A DNA stretch of 64,000 nucleotides from Brachynemurus nebulosus (Eukaryota; Arthropoda; Insecta; Neuroptera; Myrmeleontidae): positions 27,852,108 through 27,916,107 of the forward strand of contig JAPWDM010000005.1 in NCBI GenBank assembly GCA_035578155.1, written 5' to 3'. Each line of letters opens with the position of its first letter. Position 1 is the first letter of the stretch. The position numbers and the translations under genes are program-made. The notes below the pieces were generated by a model. That model saw only the letters and a list, made by a program, of their open reading frames with translations. It was not told where the DNA came from and did no database searches. Shown here piece by piece: positions 9,350 to 19,130 of the stretch.

Positions 9350-12300
9350 TGTCGTTGCCGTCAGTACTAGCCTGAAATTTAGATGGTCTTTTTAATTTCT
9401 GTTTGTGAAGTTTCCGATTTTTCTTATCTCTAATAGTAAGTCTTCTATTTTGTTTTACGGAGGTTTCTTTGAATTTTTTATGTAGCTTATTGTTATGTTT
9501 GTTCTCTTGTAAGTAGGCTTTTGTGTTAGGCTGGTAAGTTAGTGGTTCGTCTCTGTCTCTATTTAGTTTAATAATTAGGTCATGTTTCTTTTCTAAAGTA
9601 TGGTTATATACTTTTTCGTATAGTTCTTGTTGTTTGTCATTGATTTCTTGGAGGTCAGGTTTTACTTTTAAATCGTATGGTCTACCAAAAAATAGCTCGA
9701 ACGGGGTGTATTTAGTTACTGAGTGTATTGAGTTATTGTAGGTGAAAACTGCAGCTAAGAGTTTACGTTTGGGGGACATTGTAATATCGCTATTGTCGTT
9801 ATGAACTATACGATATATTTCTAAAAGTGTCGAGTGAAAACGTTCAACTGGGGAGTTGGAGTTTGAGCTACGAACGGAAGTGATGTGTAGGTTGATATTG
9901 TATTGTTCACAGAATTCTTTGAATCGTATTGAGTCAAAACCTTTCTCAGAATCCGCGACTAATGTTTTGGGGTGACCGTACGTTGCTATGAATTTTGAAA
10001 GGGCTTCAATCAAATGTAAACTATTCCTTGTTTCTAAGAGATATGCTTGAGCGAATTTCGAAAATTTGTCAATAATTGTGAATATGGTGTTTTTGTCAAC
10101 GTAGAATATATCGCAATGTGCTATTTCTAATGGTTGGGATGGTGTTGTTGTTAACTGGAATTTCTGTTTGGGGGGCCTCCTATCATACTTGTTTTCGTTA
10201 CAGATTTTACAATGACTTATATAATAGGATACTTTAGATTTAAGATTCGGGAAATAGTACTCCCGTCTCAAGTGAGCTATTGTTTCATTTATTCCCCGAT
10301 GGTTACTGTTCTTATGGTAATTTGAGATTATTTGGTCTTGTTCGTCGTCGTTCAATATGTCGGGTAGAATTTTCGTACACCGGACTAGTCGAAATTGTCT
10401 TCCTTGTGAAAAGTATTCTACATATATGTCTTGAAATTTTTTAAATAAAGAGTCTTCTACACAGTAAATGGCTGTCAGTCTGTTTGGTGAGATATATTGT
10501 CTGATTATATTAATTATTAGCTCGTCGTTGTAGCTAGGATATTGAAATATTTGTCTTTTCTTTGTTTTGAATAATATTTCGTATTTTCTGTTCGGTTTAC
10601 TTTTGTTTCGCTTTAAAATAATTTGTTGACTGAAATCGTTTAAGGGGTTTTCGGCTATTGGTATGTATGGGGTACTGTCTTCATCAGCGCTGTGAGCTGA
10701 ATTCGTGTCTGATAGATCTATTGTAACGTGAGTTGAAGTGTTACTGGCAGTCTCGTTATTGTTTAGTTCGGAAATTTTTACTCGAGAAAGTGCGTCCGCG
10801 TTCGTGTTATTTTTACCGGATTTATGGATGATAGTATAGTCGAACTCTTCCAGCTTTAAGCGCCATCGAACCAATTTGCTATTTGGTTCTTTGAGCGACA
10901 TTAACCATGTCAGCGGTTTGTGGTCGGTTATGATCTTAAATTTTCTTCCGAACAAGTATGGTCGGAAGTACTTTGTCGCCCAGACTATTGCGAGCAGCTC
11001 TTTCTCAATAGTGGAGTAGTTCTGTTCGCTTTTCGTCAATGTTCGACTGGCATAACAAACAGGTCTGTCTTGTCCCACGGGACCTTGGGACAATATGGCC
11101 CCTATAGCAATGTTGCTGGCATCTGTTGTCAGATTGAACGGTTTGGTAAAGTCGGGGTATGCTAAAACTGGTTCGTCTATTAGTAGTTTTTTGCACGTTT
11201 CGAAAGTCTTTACATAGTCGGGAGTAAGTTTTATTTCTTCTCCTTTCCGTAAGCATTGCGTCATGGGTTTTGTCAGCTTCGCGAAGTCCTTAATAAACCT
11301 TCTATAATATCCTAAGAGACCAAGAAAGCTTTTAATTTCTCGCGCTGTTTTGGGGATCGGGAAGTTAACTACAGCCTTTATTTTATCTGGGTTTGGTTTT
11401 ACACCCTCGCTGGATACTACATGTCCGAGAAATGCTACTTCCTTACACAGGAACTCGCATTTGTCTGGTTGGATTTTTAGATTTGCTGCTCGGAGTCTAT
11501 CAAAAACTTTCTGCAAGTTCTCAATATGCTCTTGTAGTGAGGTGGAGTAGATGATTATATCATCCATATATACGAGACATATGGTACCTTGTAAGTCGCC
11601 GAGGACGTTATCCATTACCCTTTGAAAGGTCGCTGGTGCGTTCTTCAATCCAAAGGGCATACGGACATATTCGAAGTGGCCATGTTCCACCGTGAATGCG
11701 GTTTTTGGAATGTCTTTGGTGTTTATTTCTATCTGGTGGAAGCCGTTCGCGAGGTCGAGGGTTGTAAAATACATACTCCGGCCTAACTTATCTAAGATGT
11801 CATTAATATTCGGTATCGGATACTTATCATCGATCGTTTTCTCATTAAGTTTCCGATAGTCGACGACCAGTCTCCATTTTTGCTTACCACTGGCGTCTCT
11901 CTTTTTTGGTACGATCCAAATAGGAGACGACCACGGCGAATAACTTGGCCGAATGATACCCTGTTTCAATAATTTACTGATCTGTTCGCGCACTTCGCTT
12001 TTGTGAATTTCCGGGTATCGATACGACTTTGTATATATTGGTACGTCATCTACAGTTTTGATCGAATGTTTGATTTTGTTCGTGAAGGTCAGATCTTGTC
12101 CTTCCCGATAAAATATGTCCTCGTAGTCCCTACAGAGTTTATAGATATATCGTTTCTCTTCGTCATTTAGGTGATCAGTTCGTAATAGGTCTTTCACTTG
12201 AACATTGTCTGTGTCGTTGTCATTTTGGATATTAAAATTACAAAATTCAGAGTAAGATTCGTTACTGTCGTATTGTTGTACTTTAAGGGGTTGTTCTATT

Positions 12301-12932
12301 AAAAATTGTTTTTGTAGTTCCGAATAGTTAACTACTTCAACATAGGAATACCAATCGTTAGCGCGATATATTCCCTCGGGTATAATTAAATCTCTCTCTA
12401 TTTCTATTGGTTTAATGTAAATATCCCCTGACTGAATATCTACAGGTAAGTATGCTATTATTTTGGTATTAGGTGGAACTTTATACAATTTTGACATGAA
12501 ATTTGGTTTCAATAGTAATGGTATAGTTGCTCTGTTCGTAACTAATATCTTGTTATTGAAGTCTAACTTTGCTTGAAGTTGTGTCAGTAAGTCTAGTCCG
12601 ATTAGTCCGTCGAAGTATTGATGAAATTTGAAAAGCAGAAATTTAAATGGCTCTGTTGTGTTAAATTCCGTGAATCCGTTTAATGTTACTTGTTTGTCTA
12701 TTGTATGTTTGTTAAAGACAGTTGTTATGGCAATTGGTTTAACGGTTTGAACTATACTTTTGTGAATTAATTTTGGATCCAAAAATGAACTAGAACTGCC
12801 TGTATCAATGAGAAATTTTAATAACTGACCGTCTAAATCTCTAATATGAATGTATGGTAGAACGTTCGTGTTATGAGTGTTTACGTCTAAATATCCGATT
12901 TGCCGTCCGAGGCTGCTGGCAGAAAATTTTCG
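9258..12932 (-). CDS. pol: Errantivirus Pol polyprotein (PR-RT-RNaseH-IN), read by -1 frameshift
   Basis: The frame is open from 12932 to 9258 (about 1224 codons) and lies -1 relative to gag, overlapping its last 46 bp. It has no ATG of its own near the start. Domains in order: aspartic protease with catalytic DTG at 12798-12806; reverse transcriptase with YMDD (residues 405-408 counted from 12782); connection and RNase H with TDAS, E593/E595, D620 and NADALSR; integrase with an HHCC zinc module (H823, H828, C858, C861) and D891/D944/E980, a D-35-E spacing. A basic, Lys-rich tail follows. All catalytic residues are present and there is no internal stop, so the protein is predicted functional. 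Its products would reverse-transcribe and integrate the element. Confidence 0.95.
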   Translation of the reverse strand, partial: RKFSASSLGRQIGYLDVNTHNTNVLPYIHIRDLDGQLLKFLIDTGSSSSFLDPKLIHKSIVQTVKPIAITTVFNKHTIDKQVTLNGFTEFNTTEPFKFLLFKFHQYFDGLIGLDLLTQLQAKLDFNNKILVTNRATIPLLLKPNFMSKLYKVPPNTKIIAYLPVDIQSGDIYIKPIEIERDLIIPEGIYRANDWYSYVEVVNYSELQKQFLIEQPLKVQQYDSNESYSEFCNFNIQNDNDTDNVQVKDLLRTDHLNDEEKRYIYKLCRDYEDIFYREGQDLTFTNKIKHSIKTVDDVPIYTKSYRYPEIHKSEVREQISKLLKQGIIRPSYSPWSSPIWIVPKKRDASGKQKWRLVVDYRKLNEKTIDDKYPIPNINDILDKLGRSMYFTTLDLANGFHQIEINTKDIPKTAFTVEHGHFEYVRMPFGLKNAPATFQRVMDNVLGDLQGTICLVYMDDIIIYSTSLQEHIENLQKVFDRLRAANLKIQPDKCEFLCKEVAFLGHVVSSEGVKPNPDKIKAVVNFPIPKTAREIKSFLGLLGYYRRFIKDFAKLTKPMTQCLRKGEEIKLTPDYVKTFETCKKLLIDEPVLAYPDFTKPFNLTTDASNIAIGAILSQGPVGQDRPVCYASRTLTKSEQNYSTIEKELLAIVWATKYFRPYLFGRKFKIITDHKPLTWLMSLKEPNSKLVRWRLKLEEFDYTIIHKSGKNNTNADALSRVKISELNNNETASNTSTHVTIDLSDTNSAHSADEDSTPYIPIAENPLNDFSQQIILKRNKSKPNRKYEILFKTKKRQIFQYPSYNDELIINIIRQYISPNRLTAIYCVEDSLFKKFQDIYVEYFSQGRQFRLVRCTKILPDILNDDEQDQIISNYHKNSNHRGINETIAHLRREYYFPNLKSKVSYYISHCKICNENKYDRRPPKQKFQLTTTPSQPLEIAHCDIFYVDKNTIFTIIDKFSKFAQAYLLETRNSLHLIEALSKFIATYGHPKTLVADSEKGFDSIRFKEFCEQYNINLHITSVRSSNSNSPVERFHSTLLEIYRIVHNDNSDITMSPKRKLLAAVFTYNNSIHSVTKYTPFELFFGRPYDLKVKPDLQEINDKQQELYEKVYNHTLEKKHDLIIKLNRDRDEPLTYQPNTKAYLQENKHNNKLHKKFKETSVKQNRRLTIRDKKNRKLHKQKLKRPSKFQASTDGNDNGTKDGNDGLNKQPRNIVDEPRAGPSRERL
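9371..9374 (-). promoter_or_regulatory. Candidate env splice acceptor
   Basis: The minus strand reads AAATTTCAG|G, with the intron ending at 9372 and the exon starting at 9371. From there the env frame is open through to the env stop, in phase with the leader ATG at 14419 if joined to the donor at 14399. This position near the end of pol is where gypsy-type elements place their env acceptor. Confidence 0.55.
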
Positions 12933-14362
12933 TCATCAATTTCTATTTCGTCTTTAATGGGGGTAAAATCATCCAGTTGTTGGTAGTACTGGTTGCATTG
13001 ATGTTCGTAGGAGTCGGGTTCGTTAGCTGTGTTGTATAGGTAATGTTCGTCATACTGGTCTGAATGTATGTTTTGTTGTGCGTATTCCGCTTCGACATTG
13101 AATAATTCTTTTGATTGGAAATTTGGAGGACCGGTAGTTTGAAAGTATCTATTCGGTGGGGGTAAATGATTGGGCTGAGCCCTGTACGAATTATTTTGGA
13201 ATCTAGACATTCGTGTGTTACCGCTGGATGTATCCATTGGTACTGGTTTAGGTAATGGTTGTCGAGGTGGTGGCTGTGATTGTATTTGTGTTGAATTTGG
13301 CTGTTTGAAGTTGTTGGTATGAGGTGAAAAATTGTTAGGAAATTGTGTTCTTTGGTACATTGGATTGGGTCTGAAAGGGTTGTACTGGTAATTTTGGTAT
13401 AACATAGGTGGTCTGTTTGTGGAGTTTGGTAAAGAGTTTGGACGTGTTGTGTAATTTGTTGTGGGCTTACTGGTTGTAGGTTTGCTTGATGAATGGGCCA
13501 TATTCCTCACGTAATAGATATTCTGTTCTTTAAGACAGTAGTTCAGCGCTTCGGTCAATGAGTTTGGTTTCATTGCCCGTATGGTCGAACCGATGGGTTC
13601 TTTAAGTCCTATCAGAAATGTATTGAGACACATTTCGTGATGAAGTTTTTGTTTTGCTTTAATTACGTTAATGTCCGGTTCGTGTATTTGTATGTGGTTA
13701 GTCATGGTAGAAAGTAATTCGATTATGCGACTGTAAAATTGTTCAACTGTATCGTTTCCTTGTTTCAGCGAGTGTAAATCCCTAATTAAGGAAGTTTCGT
13801 TTCTTTTATCACTATAATGTAATATGAGATTTTGCTTGATTTCATGCCAGTTAATTGAGGTACCATACATATTTAGTACTTCATTCGCTTGGCCGACTAT
13901 CTTATTTCTGATTGCCCTAAGAATAAATTTTCCATAACTACTATTTTCCACATTTGGAATTAATGCTAGTAGCTCCTCAACATTGTTTAAAAAGTCATAT
14001 AACAGCCTAGGATTCCCATCAAAAGTAGGTAAATCCTTTACCGCATCGGGTATTCTTAAGCTATTGTATATTTCTAAAGGAGTCGGAGTTGCCATTATTG
14101 TGGTAGTGTTAATATTATTACTAATTAAATTACTTAAGAGGTTTGTATCAATTGAATTATTTACTAAAACGTTATTAGAATATTCTATATCAGTTAAATT
14201 ATTAATTGTTTCGTTTATAGTGCTAATATTGTCTTGTTCAGGACAACTAGCAAGTTCGACACTGTTTCCGTGTTCTTCGGATATGGTATCGGAAGAACTT
14301 CCCCGTTTAGAATAAGGCGATACTCGTAATGATACAAGCTTATTTTTAGGACGAGTGGACAT
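12887..14362 (-). CDS. gag: Errantivirus Gag
   Basis: A 491-residue structural polyprotein. The Asn/Ser-rich N-terminus (1-90) precedes a capsid-like helical domain (about 95-300) containing the retrotransposon-gag pattern around 'LPTFDGNPRLLYDFLNN' and 'FILRAIRNKIVGQANEVL'. A Pro/Asn/Gln-rich region with RNA-binding-like basic residues (about 300-410) and an acidic C-terminus follow. There is no CCHC zinc knuckle, as in 17.6/297-like elements. The ATG at 14362 is the first Met of the long frame and lies downstream of a 7-codon upstream ORF. Ribosomes are expected to shift -1 near 12923 to enter pol. It is apparently intact. Confidence 0.93.
   Translation of the reverse strand: MSTRPKNKLVSLRVSPYSKRGSSSDTISEEHGNSVELASCPEQDNISTINETINNLTDIEYSNNVLVNNSIDTNLLSNLISNNINTTTIMATPTPLEIYNSLRIPDAVKDLPTFDGNPRLLYDFLNNVEELLALIPNVENSSYGKFILRAIRNKIVGQANEVLNMYGTSINWHEIKQNLILHYSDKRNETSLIRDLHSLKQGNDTVEQFYSRIIELLSTMTNHIQIHEPDINVIKAKQKLHHEMCLNTFLIGLKEPIGSTIRAMKPNSLTEALNYCLKEQNIYYVRNMAHSSSKPTTSKPTTNYTTRPNSLPNSTNRPPMLYQNYQYNPFRPNPMYQRTQFPNNFSPHTNNFKQPNSTQIQSQPPPRQPLPKPVPMDTSSGNTRMSRFQNNSYRAQPNHLPPPNRYFQTTGPPNFQSKELFNVEAEYAQQNIHSDQYDEHYLYNTANEPDSYEHQCNQYYQQLDDFTPIKDEIEIDDENFLPAASDGKSDI
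12923..12929 (-). promoter_or_regulatory. Putative -1 ribosomal frameshift site
   Basis: In the gag frame the minus strand reads A-AAT-TTT, a canonical X-XXY-YYZ heptamer, 34 bases before the gag stop. The pol frame is open from 12932, one codon upstream. It is the obvious candidate in the 46-bp overlap. I have not modelled the downstream structure. Confidence 0.65.
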
Positions 14363-14652
14363 AGGAAAAAGCGAATAACAATTGTAATAATCGACTTACG
14401 TGAACCAGATGTAGAACATTCCGTTGGTAATGTGCCTTCACCAGCTGATTTCTCTTGGTTCCGTTGATTGGTGTTGTAGGTTCGTAATCCAAACACTTGA
14501 AAGTGACCAGGTGATCCTGTGATTGTATTGGTGCCGCTAGTAGTGGAAACCCTCCAAGTCCCGATTTTCTTTCGAGGTCGAAAAGTACTACCGATGATCC
14601 GACGATTAGTACTGTTCGCGAGTTTAACCAAAATTTCTAGAGCACACAATTA
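14363..14652 (-). other. Errantivirus 5' leader
   Basis: The region between PBS and gag, without a real gene. An open frame of 144 codons (14215-14649) crosses it but overlaps gag out of frame and resembles nothing known. The leader holds an upstream ATG at 14419 and a consensus splice donor at 14399. Confidence 0.7.
14394..14419 (-). promoter_or_regulatory. Leader ATG/uORF with embedded env splice donor
   Basis: ATG at 14419 opens a 7-codon upstream ORF. Its stop TAA lies within the consensus donor GTAAGT at 14399-14394. In unspliced RNA this is a short uORF before gag. If spliced from 14400 to 9371, the same ATG enters the env frame, and the residues added are mostly hydrophobic, as a signal peptide would be. 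This is inferred from position and phase only. Confidence 0.6.
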
Positions 14653-14669
14653 TCCTACCGACTGCGCCA
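14653..14669 (-). promoter_or_regulatory. Primer binding site, tRNA-Ser type
   Basis: In sense, TGGCGCAGTCGGTAGGA follows the 5' LTR, sharing its last base. It is complementary to a tRNA 3' end reading ...CCGACTGCGCCA, the tRNA-Ser type used by 17.6/297-like elements. Confidence 0.85.
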
Positions 14670-15067
14670 ATTAAGTTCACTCGAAAAATAATAGAGTTTT
14701 TAAAAAGAATTACAATTTTATTTTATTTAATTTTAGTCACAAAACAATAATTACAAAAATTTATTATTACAATAATCGTCAATACAGTAAGTTTGTAGTT
14801 TTATGTCGAGGAAGTAACTTGTTGCTGGCCGGTTGATCTTCTCTATTTATAGGCTTCATAATGCTGATTCGATATGCACGTGTCACTGGATCAGTTTCCC
14901 AGTGATGCGATGTTTGTGAGAATTGTGAATTATGCATTTTTGATACAGTGCAAATTCCACCATTTCCGTTGGACTGAATATTTGAAATCGACATTTGAAA
15001 TCTGATACTCTCTGCAGTGTCATCATTTATGTGTCTATTGTGTTAAGCGTGTGAAGAGACTGTAACT
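14669..15067 (-). repeat. 5' LTR
   Basis: 399 bp, with no difference seen by eye from 7392-7790. It carries the promoter copy of the TATA box at about 14843-14852. The 71-codon open frame present in both LTRs is not a gene. Confidence 0.95.
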
Positions 15068-15215
15068 ATATATATATATATATCAGACATTTTTTTTTCT
15101 ACATATTCGTGTTCTACGGGTCCGAAAATGGATAGCGCCCCTACTCTCGCCTCTCGCCGTTCTTGTCGTATAGACTGTAAAGTCTAATTTTTTCAAGGAA
15201 AAATTCGACTAAAAA
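15068..15215 (+). repeat. Repeat family C copy 1, right remainder
   Basis: A short (TA)n, then TCAGACATTTTTTTTTCTAC and 'gtgttctacgggtccgaaaa', matching copy 2 from 16869 onward. It closes the copy interrupted by the errantivirus. About 80 bp of unrelated sequence separates it from copy 2. Confidence 0.8.
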
Positions 15216-15298
15216 GGTACTTACGGCTAATTTTCGATTGACAACCCGGGAGCAATGTATTTCATTGCCATTAAAGACTCATTTAAATTAAGTTTCAT

Positions 15299-16804
15299 TA
15301 AAAAAAACGCCGTGAGCAGCGGGGCCCCATCACGGTAGTCGAATTTTCCCCTTCATCTTCGGTATTGAATGTCTACAAGCGAAATGTGATTGAAAGTCTA
15401 CAACCGAATTGTCATTTTGTTGGTTTCAAAACTGGTGATGAGTGTTCGGCTGATCGAGGCTTTAAAAGAAGGTTTTAAGTATTTAAGGGCTGTATCTCAG
15501 TAAATTTCAATTTTGTGCCGAAAACAGGTAGCAGAAAAAAAGCCAACACAATTCGTACGAGGACATTCCTGCCCATGTTTATCCGCTAATTGCCTTTATG
15601 TTTTAGTTTTAAAAATTAAAAAAGGACCTTAAATAGTAAACTGGAAGGCCTTTATAAAGATATTTTTTCTTTCCAAAAAAATCCAAAATTTCTATTTTAT
15701 AAATACTAAAAATCCAAAATTCCTAATTTATAAATAAACAGTGACTTTAATAACATTTTTAAATTACTTAATATGTATGTATTTCATTTGTCATAAAAGT
15801 AAGTTCACTTTTTTTAAAATTTTTTAAAATTACTATTCGCCTACTTGTATTTAGAATAAACATAATGCTTTTAAAACACATTTAACAATAGCATTCAATT
15901 CCGATGCAAAAATGGGAGAAGTGGGGGGAAAAGTGATGCGGACTCCCTACAAGGTACTAGCTGGATACTAACTGAATACACGTACAAAATTTCAGCCCTC
16001 TAGGTTTCCTTATGGAGTCTCTAGACGTGTTAGAAAACAAGCAAAAAAATTAAGGGAATATTGGCGTAAAAATGGTGGGGGTAAGGGTTAAAAGTTGAAA
16101 CCTCCAAAAAACAGTGTCTGGCTATTAGCTTAACCTGTACACCAAATTTCGCCCTCTAGGTTTATTTGGGGAGATTTTGACCCGAACGAAACTGTTAAAA
16201 AACAAGAAAAATCATGTTCTCTTGGGTATAAAAATGGTGGGGGTAGGGGTTAAAAGTGGAGACCCCCAAAAGACACCCCCTTGATACTAACTCAATCCGA
16301 ATACAAAATTTCAGCCCTCTAGGTTTATTCGGGTGACCTGTGCGAGTGGTACAAACTTCGAAAACGTCGAAAATGCATGAAATTGTAGCTTAAAAATGAG
16401 GTGGGTGGAGGTAAAATATTAAAACCTCCAAAAAGCACAACCTAGGTACGAACTTTATCAACACACCAAGTTTCAACCCTCTACGTTAATTCTGGGGGGC
16501 TGGGGGCCTGTTAGATCCAGCGAAAATCGTTTTTCCCCCCTCTACTCCCACCATATCATCCTAGGAAGCTGAATTTTGGATATGTTGTAGATAATTGACC
16601 GAAACATTATTTAAAACCGGTTTGGAAAAGTTTTATTGCTTTTCCGCCCCCCACCACCCCCTTAAAAGTCAGGTCAGAAAAAAAATTTGCCCAAAATTTG
16701 ACCCCACTTTGATAGTATGAGGTGCCTCGAAAATGAGCCACATTTACCAAATTTCATCTCTTAACTTCCATAGGGGGGCCCTACACAAATTAAAAGGTGG
16801 TGGG

Positions 16805-16873
<69 letters not shown>

Positions 16874-17015
16874 CATTTTTTTTTCTACATATTCGTGTTC
16901 TACGGGTCCGAAAACGGATAGCGCCCCTACTCTCGCCTCTCGCAGCTCTTATCGTATAGACTGTATAAGTCTAATTTTTCGGAGAAAATTCGACTAAAAA
17001 AAAATAGATACCTGC
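15299..17015 (+). repeat. Repeat family C, tandem copy 2 (uninterrupted)
   Basis: Same order of blocks as copy 1 but without the MITE and without the errantivirus, and with a (TA)n of about 31 units at 16808-16869. It serves as the empty-site reference for both insertions. Open frames over the (TA)n are artefacts. Confidence 0.8.
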
Positions 17016-18233
17016 AGAAATCAGATACGGGATCTTAGACTATGATTTGATTTTGACCTATGTGATTTTAAACTAGAAAAGATAAGTGAACTATTTTTTG
17101 ACAACACTGTAATTGAAATAGCAAAATATATTCAAGAAATGAAATTTTGACTGCGTTCTTCTTTTATATTTTTTGTATTTAATGGTACTAGGTTTTTGGA
17201 AGAGTTTAAAATTTTTTTTACTTGATTGGCGTTATCGGTTGGTGAATTTATTAGCATCAGTATTTGCTTGCAAAATGTAAAATTTCTTAAATAAATTTAT
17301 TCCCAAACATGACTTTACTGTTAGTTCTACGCTTCAGTTTCGAAAAAGATTACAAAAAACATCTAGTCACAACTATGGTTACAACCATTTCACTGAAAAT
17401 TGAGTAGAGCAAAAATCACAATTTTTCAATTTATGTATTTTAAAAACATGATATAAGAAAAATCAGAGGTGTTAATAGTATTGACAATAATACTAATTTA
17501 TTTTTATTTATAAAAGTAATTTAAAATATTATATAACATCTACTGATGGAATCCTCTTGGAACAAAAGTATTTATTTAATTTTTATAATTGAAAAATAAA
17601 CATAACACTTTATATTGTGACCCAATTATTAACTTAATTAACACTTATTTAATATCAAAATATCATCACACAATCATTGCAGTCTATTTGTTTGTCTCTT
17701 TTTATTTTTACTATTTACGTGTAGAAATAAATACAAATTAAAAAAAAGTTATTCATTTACACGACATTTTCCACAAGTATACACTAAGTTTCAAAAAGTG
17801 TGTATCACTTGAAAAATTTTTTAATTTTCTTTTTCATACAAAGCTTTAGATAGGTACATATGTTGAAAATTTAAAATCACTCTCCAACGCTTTTGGAAAA
17901 ATAGTAGTTAAAAGTAAATAATCGTAGTTTTTCGAAAATAGACGTGCTTTTTCTCGGAGTGATGTAAAACTTTGTACAGTTGCTGTAAATAGTAACATTT
18001 TTTTAAGTAACGAAACATTCTAATTAAACTAAAAGCATTTTCTTTCAGATATCAATTCCTTTAATAAAAAACTAAATAAATAGATTAGCTATTCAGTACC
18101 TATTTAATTGCTTTCTGAAAGAAAAGCCACAAATTTATTACAGATAAATAGTTAATTTATAAAATAATATCAATAAAGAAGTACCTATACTATTATTTTT
18201 ACTAGCTTTTAAAATAAATAAACCGTTATATGT
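17016..18233. other. Gene-free AT-rich stretch
   Basis: I see no ORF, RNA gene or clear repeat here. Confidence 0.4.
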
Positions 18234-18236
18234 ATA

Positions 18237-18300
18237 CAGGGTGTTATTTTTCAACTCTTATCAGTTAAAGTTCATATAATAGGTTTAGTAAGGTAAACAA
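18237..18300 (+). mobile_element. Possible mariner-type terminus fragment
   Basis: TA-CAGGGTGTTATTTTTCAACT resembles many insect Tc1/mariner-like termini. No matching inverted end was found nearby. Confidence 0.3.
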
Positions 18301-18691
18301 GGAAGTGTATCTCCTTTGAAATGTTTCCCACGGGCATAAGATGTTTTTCCAGATATGTAGTAAAAAGTAGCCTATGTTTTATTTTTGTATCCTATATGTT
18401 ACATGTGGAAAGTTTGTGGTTAGTCATTATCGTCAAATATCGTAATTAAATTGTTCCGTTTTAAATACATTTTCTTTCTTTTCTTTTAAATTAAGGTTTC
18501 AAAAAGGAGTCGTCATTATATGTCTAAAATAGAATTTTAAATGTTGAAATTAAACTAAACCAATATAATTAACACTAAACTTGTTTTATTTTCTTATCAA
18601 CCAAAGTTACTTTACTTATATTATCAATGAGTCGCAGGATGTACTTAGGGGTATGAAGTTGTCGCAAACACAAGGTCACAATTTACAGGTA

Positions 18692-18931
18692 ACGTAAAAG
18701 CCCCCATTATGGAACGGTATCTAATACTAGAACAATTTTGACATTTACATATTAATGAAGTTATTTCTGAAAGAAACGTCTGATAACAAAAATTATTATT
18801 AATAGAATGATTGTTTTTCAATTTAAATTCATCTCGCATTTAATGTTTCCTTACTTAATTAAAGAAATAAATATGTGAATGTCAAAACTGTTCCAGTATT
18901 ACATACCCTTCCATAATGGGGGCTTTTACGT
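18692..18931. mobile_element. TA-flanked foldback MITE (240 bp)
   Basis: The left end ACGTAAAAGCCCCCATTATG and the right end (its reverse complement, CATAATGGGGGCTTTTACGT) begin inverted arms of about 65 nt that differ at a few sites. They flank a central ~110 nt. TA dinucleotides lie at 18690-18691 and 18932-18933. It is mariner-type by target site. The 64-codon frame inside is not a gene. Confidence 0.8.
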
Positions 18932-18935
18932 TATA

Positions 18936-19128
18936 GGTGAAATTATCTAAACTTGAACTGACGTCATTAAACAAATGCAACAAATTCATCAAAATTAGAT
19001 GTACTAAAATTTTCTGTCTCTTTTCCTTTTTGTTATTTTTGTATTCAAGTAATTATAGTAATAAAAACTGTATATCTAATTTTATTTCATTTGTTTATGA
19101 CGTCAGTCCAAGTTTAGATAATTTCACC
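18936..19128. mobile_element. Second TA-flanked MITE abutting the first (193 bp)
   Basis: The arms start GGTGAAATTATCTAAACTTG; the right arm is the reverse complement with one substitution in the first ~25 nt, extending to a GACGTCAT block. TA lies at 18934-18935 and 19129-19130. The element sits directly against the TA of the preceding MITE. Confidence 0.8.
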
Positions 19129-19130
19129 TA

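Larger units (their letters stand above)
7392..15067 (-). mobile_element. Complete errantivirus (gypsy/17.6/297-like endogenous retrovirus)
   Basis: A 7.68-kb element on the - strand, in the order 5' LTR, PBS, gag, pol, env, PPT, 3' LTR. The LTRs are 399 bp each, start AGTTAC and end AATT in sense as in gypsy-type errantiviruses, and look identical by eye. All three frames are open over their expected length. Insertion into (TA)n fits the ATAT/TATA target preference of 17.6/297-type elements, though the exact duplication cannot be read within the microsatellite. The env gene separates it from simple Ty3 elements. The state of the element suggests a very recent, possibly still active copy. Confidence 0.95.

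Noticed and set aside
9258..12782. Pol starting at a TTG codon (12782)
   Set aside because: The frame is open further upstream to 12932 and includes the protease DTG, so entry by frameshift from gag is the better explanation.
14215..14649. 144-codon minus-strand ORF in the errantivirus leader
   Set aside because: It overlaps gag out of frame, has no recognisable domain, and its region is explained as leader with PBS, uORF and donor.
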